Source of the DNA: Silene conica | Lineage: Eukaryota > Streptophyta > Magnoliopsida > Caryophyllales > Caryophyllaceae | Assembly (NCBI GenBank): GCA_029255685.2 | Contig: CM055318.2 | Location: 7,569,001-7,633,000, forward strand | DNA: 64,000 nucleotides | Reading direction: 5' to 3' | Shown: positions 1 to 9,904 of the stretch, piece after piece | Numbering within the stretch: the first letter of the stretch is position 1 | How the letters are laid out: each line of letters begins with the position of its first letter | Notes under the pieces: generated by a model | Seen by the model: the letters and a program-made list of their open reading frames with translations, nothing else | What the model was told of the DNA's origin: nothing | The model's database searches: none | Program-made: the position numbers and the translations under genes

Positions 1-504
1 AATTTCGAAAATTCATACAGGAACTTTATATATTGCATGTGACTTCTCATAAAATTTTTAAGATTAAATTCGAAATATAACCATATATACCCATTTTTGC
101 TCATATTATGACTATTTATCTCATAAAATTCATAATCCATGCATATTAACTCCATTTCTTATGAAAAATCATATACAATATATTAAATATGCATGTGAGA
201 ACGTATCAAAAAATCTCGGCCAGAAACTATTTTTAGCTATTTTTCCCATTAATTGTTGTTTAAAACCGATTTAAACTACAAAATATACAAATAAATATAA
301 AAATGAACAATAAAAATCCATAAAATTATTTTTATGTCCTAAAACCATTTTAGAAACAGAAACTTTAACATGCAAAATTATTTTGTGATTTATCATAATA
401 AACACAATTATTTCGAAATTTTCGAAATATGTATGTTAAACCGATTTTAACATAAAACATGAATCCGATCATGCATGCAACAACCGTAATGCTCTGATAC
501 CAAT
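1..504 (-). mobile_element. LTR retrotransposon, internal leader (element runs off left edge)
   Basis: This is the untranslated leader of an LTR retrotransposon in minus orientation, next to its LTR at 505-1819. It is very AT-rich and I see no gene in it. The primer-binding site abuts the LTR. The coding region, if present, lies left of the window. A Ty1/copia assignment is likely from the Met-initiator primer site and the LTR ends, but no coding domain is visible to prove it. Only this end is visible, so completeness cannot be judged. Confidence 0.8.
491..504 (-). other. Primer-binding site of the LTR element
   Basis: On the minus strand this reads ATTGGTATCAGAGC, containing TGGTATCAGAGC, the complement of the plant initiator Met tRNA 3' end. 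It directly follows the LTR terminus, which fixes the orientation and the LTR boundary. Confidence 0.88.
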
Positions 505-1819
505 TGTTGGAAACTAGGTTCCTTATTTTATACTCAAGTCTAATATGAGTTTTGTTTCTTTAAGTTTAGTCATAAAAACTTAAATAGATCTTATGCATGC
601 AAGATGATATCATAAGATGAGATAGTCCTTACATTGGTTTTAGAAGGTTTATACTCAATAATCACCTATTACTTGAGTCTTCAAACCGAAATACCCTTAC
701 AACGATCTAAGAAAAATCGTCTCCAAAAGATGCGTATCAAGGACCCGTTCTCAAACTATTACTAATTTTGTTACTAGAAAATTAGTATTAGTATACTAGA
801 AATAATAATAATATTACTCTTAATATTATTGATATGGAAATAATAATTTTCTTAGTAAAAACTATTTTACTTAGAAATATATTGAGAATGATGTTGTGGT
901 GTTGTGTTAGTGTAAGCATCAACTTAGCAACAACAACTAGTGTGCAAAACTTGTGCAAAACTTGTAGTATTTTGTGAAGTGTGTTGTAGTGTATTTAAAG
1001 AGCAAAGGTGAGCTACCATGCTCACTCTTGGCCGGCCAAAGGCCTTCAAAAATGAAGCCAATGCATGCCTCTTACTCTTACACAAAAGCATACAATATGC
1101 CTTACACCTAAGGCTAGGCATGTAAGCTTTTGCATAATGTGTAAGAGTAGCTTACCACAACACACTACCTTACTAATACATATCACACGGTCAAGTGTGG
1201 TCTAATATGGACCCATTTTATCTTTGTCAATTGTGTTAATTTGTAACATGTCACACATGTCCCATAACACATGACCCAATTTGTTAATTATGCAATTTTA
1301 ACTATTAGAATTCATAATTTACAAATTTATTACATTTAAATAAATATTTCAATATTTCGAAATTATTATTGTATAAAAATGTAATGTCATAATTTAATTA
1401 CAACTCTTTGTAATTTTATGATCAACCGTGTTCATTCTCAATTTAATCGTTTCCTAAACGAATAAATAAAACCGAGTAATAAAACAATTTTATTACCTTG
1501 ACTTTTATTATTATTATAATCCCATTATAAAAATATTCGTCATATAAAATTATTTCCAAAATTTCCAGTTATTAATTAATTTGTATCCAATACAATATTA
1601 ATTAATTATTCCATTGAGACGGAATTCCCTAAAGATATGACCTTAAGGGATCAACTAATCACCACCATCATATGACGATAATGTCAAACTCTAGACAGCC
1701 AATCATTATCGATAAATGTTGATCAGTTGACTTTAAAAGAGTAACACTCCCAGTTGTGTTTCATTTAAATGAGTTTTAATTATGTCAACACACTATTGTC
1801 GAGGACACTTCCTCCAACA
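505..1819 (-). repeat. 5' LTR of the LTR retrotransposon (about 1.3 kb)
   Basis: The repeat begins TGTTGGAAAC and ends CCTCCAACA on the + strand, giving the expected TG...CA ends with a short TGTTGG/CCAACA inverted repeat. The primer-binding site abuts its left side, so in element sense this is the 5' LTR. The partner LTR and left target-site duplicate are outside the window. It interrupts the Mutator element that resumes at 1820, so it is younger than that element. Confidence 0.85.
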
Positions 1820-1820
1820 T

Positions 1821-2244
1821 GTTTGGCATTATGATAGTAGGCTACAGTTTGGATTATATTAGGTAGTTTTACTTAGTGAGTTTGTGACATTGTTGGCATT
1901 GATATGTTGGTATTGATGATGACATTGTCGTGTGTGTACATTGCTTATTATAGTTGGTACATTTGTTGTCATTTTTTGTGTCTTGCTAATTAATTATTGT
2001 CTTTTTGAGATGATTGTAGTAAAATTGTTGCCAATGAAGTTGTAGTTGTTTGTCGGTACATTAATGACAATTTTGCTGACATTTTGTTTGCGTTTTATGT
2101 TTTCTATTATGCATATTATGTTCGCATTATTTACTTTCAGAAAAATGTTGGCATTGTTTGGCATTATGATAGTAGGTTACAGATTGAATTATATTTGGTA
2201 CTTTTACTTAGTGAGTTAGTGACAATCTTGTCATTGATATGTTT
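1821..2244 (+). repeat. Direct duplication, period about 335 bp, beside the LTR insertion
   Basis: About 90 bp starting GTTTGGCATTATGATAGTAG at 1821 recurs at 2156 with a handful of substitutions. The interval is T/G-rich with many 'gttggcatt' and 'ttgatatg' variants, suggesting a decayed tandem array in the intron or 5' region of the second MULE gene. The LTR element lies immediately left of the first copy. No coding sequence is convincing before the splice acceptor at 2301-2310. Confidence 0.7.
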
Positions 2245-2310
2245 AGATTTTGTGGCACTTTGTTTTTTGAGTATGCATTATTTCGTCTTGCTAATTCATT
2301 GTTGTTGCAG

Positions 2311-3699
2311 GAAGAAGAAAGAGGTTGAAGGGCATGGCTCACCAGCCCGTTTGTACAATTTACTTGCCGTTATGTCTGAAAAACAGAAGACGGATATTGA
2401 GGATATCGGCTTTGGCGGCCTCCTGCTCTTGAAGACGCACGCTTTCCATCATGGCATGATTGATTGGTTGTTGTGCAAGTACGATCCGAGCTCGCATATG
2501 TACATTCTGTCAAGATAACACCCTTATGTGCTGACGAAGCATGACGTGTACGACGCTTTTATGTTGCCATGCACGGATAGGGAGGTTGATGCGAGAAACG
2601 ATAATGTCTTGGCATCAGTTTGGCGGGAGCGGTTCAAGCTAGGGCCAAAAGCAGAGTTGCCGTTAGAGCGAGTTAGACAGGAACTAGTGGGCCTGACTGA
2701 GGGGGGGCCTTTGTTCAAGCAGCTGTTTGTGTTATTTGCGATGGGGACGTTCCTGGCACCGAGGGTCCACAGGGCCATAGATTTCCGTTTGGTGGCTGCT
2801 GTAGAAGAAGTGGAATCCATATCGAAGCTGGATTGGTGTTCATTTGTCCTTCAACGACTTAACAAGGCCGTTGAATCATGGAGGTCGCTGGATTCGAAGA
2901 GTGTTGGGGGTTGCTTAATGTTCCTGCAGCTTATGTATTTCCACCGTCTTATTTGGAAGGGAGTGCCTGAACCACGAAGCCTGCCACTTATCCGACATTG
3001 GACCTATGACCGCCTGAAAGGACGAATTGCGGAGGAGGTAGCCGCATTCCCGTACCACCGCGCGTTTGGGATAGGCATTTGGGTTTTGGACGTGTATCCC
3101 ATATCAGAGAATCTGCCGAAGGTGCTATACAGGCGGGCGAATGAGCCTGATCCAGCTTCACAGGAGCCCCTACCGCGATATGTTGCACTCCCCCTACCAG
3201 ATGGCGTCCCAACAGACGAGGAACTGGAAGCAAGCTTCTATGACGTAAGTCCCCTTTTGTCGGTCTCTGTATTGACCCTTTTACATTTTGAAACTCCCTT
3301 CTGTTATTTATCTGACCCTTTTTTTTTTTTTTTTATCTCCGGTGCCCGCTATAGCGACGTGTGCGGAAATGGATGACGACCAGAAGAAATCTGACGATGG
3401 TGTCGACCCTCCACAAACGGCTGCTTACGGAGCTAGCGAATGAGGAGGGGGGTGGTCTGCCAGCAAATTCCGGCTCTCATTCCAGCAGCCAGGGGGATGG
3501 TTCGCAGTCCCCAGGGTCGTTAGGGAGCCCAGGCTTCGTCGCAGCATGGAATGCAGTCGGTGAGAAGTTGGACAGGCTTATCGATGAAGAAATGGTGCAG
3601 GCCCCCTCCTTTTCCCTTGGGCTCGAAGACATTGGCGCTCCCTCGCACCAGGCTGGGCGCGGAAAGGGGAGAAGGTCAGCTGGGGGGAGGGGGAAGTGA
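2311..3699 (+). pseudogene. MULE second gene: plant-mobile-domain / DUF1985-like protein (one premature stop)
   Basis: Exons are 2311-3244 and 3355-3699. The acceptor is ttgttgcag at 2301-2310, and the 110-bp intron 3245-3354 (gtaagt...tatag) joins in phase 0. The protein reads IGFGGLLLLKT, then WLLCKYDP, LTKHDVYDAFMLP, a helical stretch around LFVLFAMGTFLAP, LDWCSFVLQRLNKAVESW and GGCLMFLQLMYFHRL. This pattern is typical of plant mobile domain/DUF1985-type proteins carried by Mutator elements. No Ulp1 (C48) protease triad follows; the C-terminal 115 residues are basic, then Ser/Gly-rich. An in-frame TAA at 2516-2518 splits the otherwise open exon. Earlier exons are expected to the left but are cut off or obscured by the LTR insertion. 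In Arabidopsis VANDAL elements a DUF1985 protein (VANC) counteracts silencing of its own element; that role here is inference. Confidence 0.68.
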
Positions 3700-4726
3700 G
3701 ATAGTGTTTCAACGTTTCGTTTTTTTGGCGGCCAGTATAGGGCCTTGTGAAAAAAGGTTGTTTTGTTTTCCGGAACTGTGGTTGGCCGTATGTGGCTGTT
3801 GTTATCAGGTCCTATGTGGCCTTGGAATTGTATATTTTAGGGGCCGCGTGTATGGCCACGTATGAAAATTTTGTGGGCACGCCGTATTTTTGCTGCTTGT
3901 ACCGTCCCCCCCTGTGTGGGGCAGTATGGGATGAATGGTCGGTAAGTTTTTGGATAGCCGGGGAAGGCAGTGACCATTCAGGTCTGTTATATTAAACGTA
4001 TTTGTAAAACTTCGCTTTGAATCCGTTATTCACATTACCTGTTTTACGTGGGTGTGTTCTTTTTATTTTGCGCAGGTTTCGCATTTTTATAAGATATGTA
4101 GTTTTCGTATTCCGTGTATTAAGGAGACAACACACAAAACGGTAAAGAAATGACAAACTGTAGAAATGATGCAACATAAATGATAGAAACATGGTCCCGT
4201 GGTTATAAGCATACCCACGTAACCATGATTCAATGATGCCCAGTATTAATGCCATAGATACGTAGATTACAAAAAAGACCAGATTTTCCATAGTTCCGTC
4301 TGATTGCCAGGGACACATAAATGCGAAAGTTGGCAACATAATAGTTTTATGCTGAATTTTTGGCCAGGGGCACATAAATGCGAACAGTTAGCAACTATGT
4401 CACCATGTACATATACTATAATCCATAATAAAAAAGAAATCATTAATCTGAAAAGAGTTGGAAACATCACATTCACAAAAGGTGATCCTTTCTGCCAGGG
4501 AGACATAAATCCCAAAAAGAGCAACATAATATCAGTATTACACAGAAGTGACATGATTAGAGGCCGACGCAAAAACAAACACAAAAGACGGCCAACTATG
4601 TCACCATGTACATATACTATGTCATGTAGACCACATGCTTAGCCACATGACATATTGTATGACCAAATTTGCATAAACCCCCCAAAATATGGCAGATAAA
4701 AAAGGAATTTGAAAACTTGCCCCGAC
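3700..4726. other. MULE intergenic spacer with motif copies
   Basis: This is the spacer between the 3' ends of the two convergent MULE genes. It holds plus-oriented copies of the element's motif near 4305, 4362 and 4494 (forms of TGCCAGGGACACATAAATGC followed by GGCAACAT). It also holds a direct duplicate of about 20 bp (CACCATGTACATATACTA) at roughly 4400 and 4603. Short open frames here cross repeats and look like chance. Confidence 0.7.
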
Positions 4727-7700
4727 TCACAGGAGCCTCGGGATTGGGGTGTAGGCATCAATCTCGGTTTCAGGGGGGGACCATTTTTTTTTTGTTCTCT
4801 TTTTCTTCCCAAAGTTCTTGCCCTTCCTTTTGACCCTCCCTTTCGTAGTGGCGCGGATAGGGTCCAGTATTGCAGGTTGCTCGACCGGCACGCCACTGGG
4901 ATCAGACACCAGGGAAAGTTGACGAAGTATTTCCTCAACTTCAGCGACAGCGCCAACCACCGACTTGTCGACAACTTCCCTTGCCCCCCCCCCCCCCACG
5001 AACTGTGCTTTTGTGACCAGAATGTTGAGTAATGTTAGCATCGATCGGCGCCAATTTATGGCGTCATTAGCAGCTGTACGCCGCAAATCTAACGGTAGAA
5101 GCCTGTTCCAGACTTCCTTCTTAGCGAATTGGGTCCACCTACGCAGAATGTAACGGTCTGGGATTTGCGGTACTGAATGCATATGGAGCACCCGTATGAC
5201 GTGACAGCATAGGATACCCATCACTTGGTACTTCCTACAGGTGCAATCCGTCATCAGCGTAGAACAATCAAACGTAACATGGTGGCCGTCGCCCTCAATG
5301 CCCCCTGTGACCACTTTGTACACAAACGTCGAGTCTTCCGAATGGACAATTGCTGCCCTCGTACCCATGGCTAACCCGAACTCTTTCTCGAATACGCGGA
5401 ACAATTGCAGGGTGTATATCTGGGACGCATGCTGCAAAAGATCGACAAGCGGGAATACTGACGTTGGGGAAGACCTGATGCAATTGAATTCTTTGCGCTC
5501 TTCCTCCCCTCTCCATCTACGGACAACATCCTCAAATAACCCGGAGAATTTTGTCAGCGACGTTTTCTTCGAAGCATGTATACCCATGGCATGGTTGGTG
5601 CTTTCGCTCCTTTGGGATGATAGAATCCCGGCCGAGAAATGAATGTTGTTGAGGGCCGTACACCATTTATGACGTAGCCCGTACAATCTTTTAAACCAAT
5701 CGTTGTCGCTAATGTTATACTTTGACGTCATGGTCTGCCAAGCCTCTTCAAATTTTTCTTCATTGTAACATCCACTAAGGCATTTGTTGAACATTTGTTG
5801 GAACACCATGTCATGCTTTAAAGAGCCAAAATGAGATATGGCGTTCTGTTGGATATGCCACTGACAAAGCCTATGCCTACTTTCTGGGTACACCTGCAGA
5901 AACAGATGTCAATGTAACCACATCAGACTAAAAAAGTTGCCATATTTCTTATTTATGTGACCCAGGCGGAAAATTCAACAAAAAAATTAAATGTTGTCAT
6001 ATTTCTTATTTTTGTGACCCTGGCAGAAAATTCAGCGAAAAAACAACATGTTGCCATATTTCTTATTTATGTGACCCATCTTTCTTATTTATGTCACCCT
6101 GGCAGAAAATTCAGCGACAAACAAAAATTTCTTATTTATGTGACCCTGGCAGAAAATTCAGCGAAAAACAAAATGTTGCCATATTTCGTCTTTATGTGAC
6201 CCTGGCAGAAAATTCAGCCAAGAACCAAAATGTTGCCATATTTCTTATTTATGTGACCCTGGCTGAAATTCAGCCAAAAACAAAATGTTGCCATATTTTT
6301 TATTTATGTGACCCTGGCAGGAAATTAAGCCAAAAAACAAAATGTTGCCATATTTTTTATTTATGTGACCCAACTTTCTTATTTATGTCACCCTGGCAGA
6401 AAATTCAGCGAAAAACAAAATGTTGCCATATTTCTTATTTATGTGACCCTGGCAGAAAATTCAGCGAAAAAACAAAATGTTGCCATATTTCGTCTTTATG
6501 TGACCCTGGCAGAAAATTCAGCCAAAAACAAAATGTTGCCATATTTCTTATTTATGTGACCCTGGCAGAAAATTCCGCGAAAAACAAAAATGTTGCCATA
6601 TTTTTCATTTATGTGACCCTGGCAGGAAATTAAGCCAAAAAACAAAATGTTGCCATATTTTTTATTTATGTGACCCTGGCAGAAAATTAAGCCAAAAAAC
6701 AAAAATGTTGCCATATTTCGTATTTATGTGACCCTGGCAGAAATCGGCAAAACACTAAACAGTAAGTGTATTCCAGAAATAACCTTTTCAATAGCGTTTG
6801 ACATGGCTTTGTCTTGGTCAGTGAATATGGATATGGGGCGTACGTCATCCCCCATAGCTTCATTAAAGACGTTGAACAACCATTCGAATGACTCCTCCTG
6901 CTCATCCGACAAGAAGACGCAACCGAACATGACATTCGACCAATGATTGTTTATACCCACAAGCGCCCCGCAAACCAGATTGTATCTGTTAGTGCGATAC
7001 GTGGTATCAAATTCCAGTACGTCATGGTAAAGACGATAGTCCTCCCTCATCATAGCGTCGCACCAGAATAGGTGATGAAGACGCCCCTCCTTATTAAAAC
7101 GGACGCGGAAGAAAAACTCCGGTTCCTTAGATTGGCGTTTTGTTAGGAGGTTTATAAGAGTTGCAGCATCCCCGCCGTCAATTGCTTTGACCTTCAGCCT
7201 GTAAACGAAATTTATATGGTCCCGCACCGTGTGCCCCACCAAAGCATCCCCCCCGGCTCCGGCAGCAACGACCTTAAACTGAAGCGTAGGGTCAACGTGG
7301 GCTTCCGTCAAGGCCCTTATAACTTCTGCCTCCCCATCGCCAATCCTCCTCTCCGACCGATGGTGTTGCTGCCATTGGGTGGGAGTAAGCTCATGGTTAT
7401 GCATTGTTATATGCTGAACCACTACCCATTTCCCCCCTCCTTCACATTCACGCGTAGTCCAGCCTTGCACTGGCATCGGGTAACTGCCGCCCTCCTAGTA
7501 TGGTTCTGCTGAACGTGAGGTAACCCCTCCTCAACTCGGCGCGACCGGTTCCCATGGACTCCTTCGGAGGAGCAGACAAAGTACCTCTCCACGAGTGGCG
7601 TCCCTGGGCCATCAACCCTACGAGAGGTCGCCTTCCTAACACTAAACCCCACCGCTTGCGAGTGCTTGTAGTACATGTCATACAAGTCTTCCCACTTATC

Positions 7701-8415
7701 ACCTTCCCTTCCCAGCAAAGTCGTTGAATAGTCTGCACATTAACATCACATTCACAAAAAATCATCCTTTCTGTCAGGGAGACATAAATGCCAAAAAAGG
7801 CAAAAATATCAGGCATGGATACATAAATTGAAAACATCCCCCAGACATGGATACATAAATTATAAAAAAGGCAACAGGAGGCCATGCATACGTTGGACAC
7901 ATCCCCAACATTTTGTAGTTTCTGCCAGGGATACAAAAATCACAAAAAAGGCAACATTAATCTAAAAACATAGGTCATTCTAAAAACCCATCCCTAAGCT
8001 GTTCTTCATAACTAATGTATTCGTGTTCATCACTTAGATCATTAGTAGTGTTGTGTTATATTTGTGTTAAACAGAAAAAACAAGAACACCATATCATCCT
8101 AATAGATAATATTTTTTTACAAACAACCATGAATTTCTTATTCAAACATTTCTTCAATTTTTTTTGTTCATGTATAAGAACAACTTGCCAAAAACAAAAA
8201 AAAACACGACAAATGAAGCAGAAGTTTACGGTTAAAAACATTTGCTTACCTTTGATTCCACCATTTACCGACGAAGACGCTTGATTTATGTTGTTGTCAT
8301 CAAGCACACCATCCATATCTCCGTTACTAACTACATCACAATCGCTCGTGTGGTCATCAATCTCAGCCGCCATATCCCCGTCCGTAACTACATCGCAATC
8401 AATAGCGTCGGTCAT
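4727..8415 (-). CDS. FAR1/MULE transposase, three exons, one frameshift
   Basis: Exons are 8415-8250, 7732-6784 and 5893-4727. Introns 8249-7733 and 6783-5894 are GT-AG and join in phase (GIK-D-YSTT; NAIEK-VYPESRH). Exon 1 is acidic with a doubled DCDVV..GDM motif. Exon 2 has a FAR1-type zinc-binding N-terminus (FVCSSEG, CQCKA, HNHEL) and the MULE DDE core: first Asp in LEFDTTYRTN, second in FTDQDKAM. Exon 3 holds the likely third acid (SQRSESTN), a SWIM zinc finger (CTCRKYQVMGILCCH) and a Lys-rich tail. Exon lengths sum to 2282 nt, one short of a multiple of three. The only break I see is a missing G in the six-G run at 7432-7437, between the FAR1 and DDE parts. Repaired length would be about 760 residues, normal for the family. 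It would cut and integrate the element in the nucleus; as written it is inactive. Confidence 0.85.
5935..6745. repeat. About 14-unit tandem array of 56-57 bp in transposase intron 2
   Basis: The unit reads, in gene sense, TTTTCTGCCAGGGTCACATA followed by AATAAGAAATATGGCAAC and a T-rich stretch. Starts of the core on + lie near 5958, 6015, 6141, 6197, 6255, 6309, 6444, 6501, 6558, 6615, 6672 and 6729. The last six are exactly 57 bp apart. Two compound units (near 6072 and 6366) are 294 bp apart, hinting at a five-unit higher-order repeat. The array fills almost all of the 890-bp intron. Each unit ends in a splice-acceptor-like TTTTCTGCCAG. Open frames across it are repeat artefacts. Confidence 0.93.
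7733..8249 (-). other. Transposase intron 1 with motif copies
   Basis: The intron is flanked by GTAAGC at 8249 and an AG at 7734-7733. Between 7741 and 7960 it carries about four to five copies of the element motif (TTTCTGTCAGGGAGACATAA near 7770, CATGGATACATAAAT near 7815 and 7850, TTTCTGCCAGGGATACAAAA near 7920), oriented opposite to the intron 2 array relative to the gene. The stretch at 7741-7800 closely matches 4462-4530 in the spacer. Confidence 0.75.
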
Positions 8416-9101
8416 TTTGTAATCTCCGTTAATAAGTGTTCTACGATGTTTTCTTGTGAGGTAAGCAATTTATTAGATATGGGTTTAGTGTTTTCCGTGT
8501 ACAAGCTCCTTAATACTAAGAATTTAATTTATTAGTTGTGAAGATGGTGAAGGTGAAGATGGTGAAGAATGAAGATGGTGAATAATGAAGCAAGATGGTG
8601 AATGTGGTGATGAGAATTGCAAACAATTTCCAGCCAATTTGAAAGGCAAAATGGCGGCAGAAATTTTGGTGTGGATTTTGTTCTCAATTTAATACCCAAT
8701 TATTAGTATTTAGTATGGCAAAGTACAAATACATGAACAGTGGCCGAACAGTGCTTGTACTTTGTTGTCCCCCTGTCATACCCCCCATTAATAGCTGCCC
8801 CACCCGTTTAGCTGCAAACTGGTATGTATTCGGCCCGTCGTAAGCTTGCGACGGGTTGGTCCGTCACAAATGAGAATTGCCCATCAATTTTATAGCATAT
8901 TTGACTAAAGCTCTACGTCAAGACAATGAAATTACTTATCCCATCACTAAATATGAGCTGAAATCAATTTTTGGATTTGATTATAGTAACCAGGTTTCAT
9001 AGAAGAGTCTGCACCACACGAAAAGACATATTTATAACACAACATAATTTTGTTAAGACCGTTTTAACTTAGCACGGATCTTACACCCGATTAAAACTAA
9101 T
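8416..9101. other. 5' flank of transposase and MULE right end region
   Basis: No gene is seen. Up to about 8690 there is a run of near-repeats of 'gaagatggtgaa' upstream of exon 1. A short inverted pair (gtacaaatacatgaacagtg / gaacagtgcttgtac) lies near 8724-8762. At about 8840-8890 there is a truncated MITE end (cgtcgtaagcttgcgacggg, then ccgtcacaaatgagaatt). A weak candidate for the MULE terminus lies near 8820-8850. Confidence 0.45.
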
Positions 9102-9293
9102 CAAATTCTTATTTGTGACGGGGTATCTGTCACAAGCTTGTGACGGATACCGTTTCCTCTCACAAAATACCCATATTTTCTCTCTCTGCGACACTATTTA
9201 TGTGGTCCCCTTTCTCCACTAACTCATTTTGTATTCATTTTATCTCACAAAATATCCGTCACAAATGGTGACCCGTCACAAGCAAAATTTACT
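9102..9293. mobile_element. Mutator-type MITE (192 bp) with direct flanking repeat
   Basis: Internal inverted parts are TTTGTGACGGGGTATCTGTC on the left and CCGTCACAAGCAAAATTT on the right, with TCTCACAAAATATCCGTC inside. It is flanked by perfect direct repeats ATTAAAACTAAT at 9090-9101 and 9294-9305. These would be a target duplication of 9-12 bp, allowing for chance matches. It belongs with the other 9-bp-duplication elements of this window. Confidence 0.75.
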
Positions 9294-9306
9294 ATTAAAA
9301 CTAATA

Positions 9307-9505
9307 CTCCCTTCGAGTTTCTATGTTATTGTTCCCCTTTTCCTTTTCGATTGATAACATTGTTGTTCCTTCTTTCTTTTTTAGGACAACTTTACGTGGT
9401 CTAAAATCAATTTGGTGTAGGGTCATGTGTATTGTGTGGTCCAAATTAATTCTCTCATTTTTTGTGTAAAAATGAAAAGGGCACATCATAGAAACTAAGA
9501 GGGAA
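9307..9505. mobile_element. Stowaway-like MITE, copy 1 of a 0.2-kb family
   Basis: Ends are CTCCCTTCGAGTTTCTATG and CATAGAAACTAAGAGGGAA, flanked by TA at 9305-9306 and 9506-9507. The middle (tggtctaaaatcaatttggt, tttttgtgtaaaaatgaaaa) matches the element at 28170-28366, so the two are one family. Confidence 0.85.
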
Positions 9506-9533
9506 TATGAAAAAAAAGAAGGTTATAAGAGAT

Positions 9534-9720
9534 CAGTTGGTCTTCCTTGTGACGGGTCGGGTGGAGAGACGGATAATGACACTCACAAAATTAATAGGAG
9601 GACAAGGTGAGGCACCCCTCATGTGCTTCCCTCTCTCCTCTAAATGAGCATTTTGTGAGCCAAAATGGTATCCGTCACTCCGAAGTGACGGATATCTCCC
9701 GTCTACAATGAGATTTTGTG
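9534..9720. mobile_element. Mutator-type MITE (187 bp), copy A
   Basis: It begins CAGTTGGTCTTCCTTGTGAC, ends CAATGAGATTTTGTG, and is flanked by perfect 9-bp direct repeats ATAAGAGAT at 9525-9533 and 9721-9729. It is a near-identical reverse complement of 12919-13106. A 9-bp target duplication is characteristic of the Mutator superfamily. Confidence 0.9.
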
Positions 9721-9904
9721 ATAAGAGATAGTAAATTAAAACTTAAAACGGTGTTAAACAATAGTAGTTGATTTTAGATTGTATTTCCATCCCATAAAAA
9801 TTTCACACGTGTCTCGTTCCATAGAAAATAAATTATTGGATATTTGGCTCTATACTCGAATCATGACAATGTGAAAGCAATTAGTGGACTATGCTCCAGT
9901 TGAA

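Larger units (their letters stand above)
1820..8850. mobile_element. MuDR-like Mutator (MULE) element, left end outside or beyond the LTR insertion
   Basis: Two convergent genes, a second-gene protein on + (2311-3699) and a FAR1-type MULE transposase on - (8415-4727), are separated by a 1-kb spacer, as mudrA and mudrB are in maize MuDR. A motif of the form TGCCAGGGNCACATAAAT recurs in the intergenic spacer and in both transposase introns, which ties these parts into one unit. The right boundary is only approximate: a gene-free flank follows exon 1 and MITE remnants begin near 8840. I could not match terminal inverted repeats because the left end is missing. An LTR element has inserted into the left half. 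Confidence 0.72.

Noticed and set aside
2084-2310. Coding sequence upstream of the MULE second gene exon
   Set aside because: The frame is open, but the composition is T-rich repeat and a good acceptor sits at 2301-2310; it looks like intron.
5957-6633. Long + strand open frames encoding repeated VTLAENSAKN-type peptides
   Set aside because: They are translations of the 57-bp array inside the transposase intron; unit length divisible by three keeps frames open by chance.
5935-6745. Regular repeat array as a CRISPR
   Set aside because: Units are contiguous without unique spacers, in a plant nuclear context, inside an intron.
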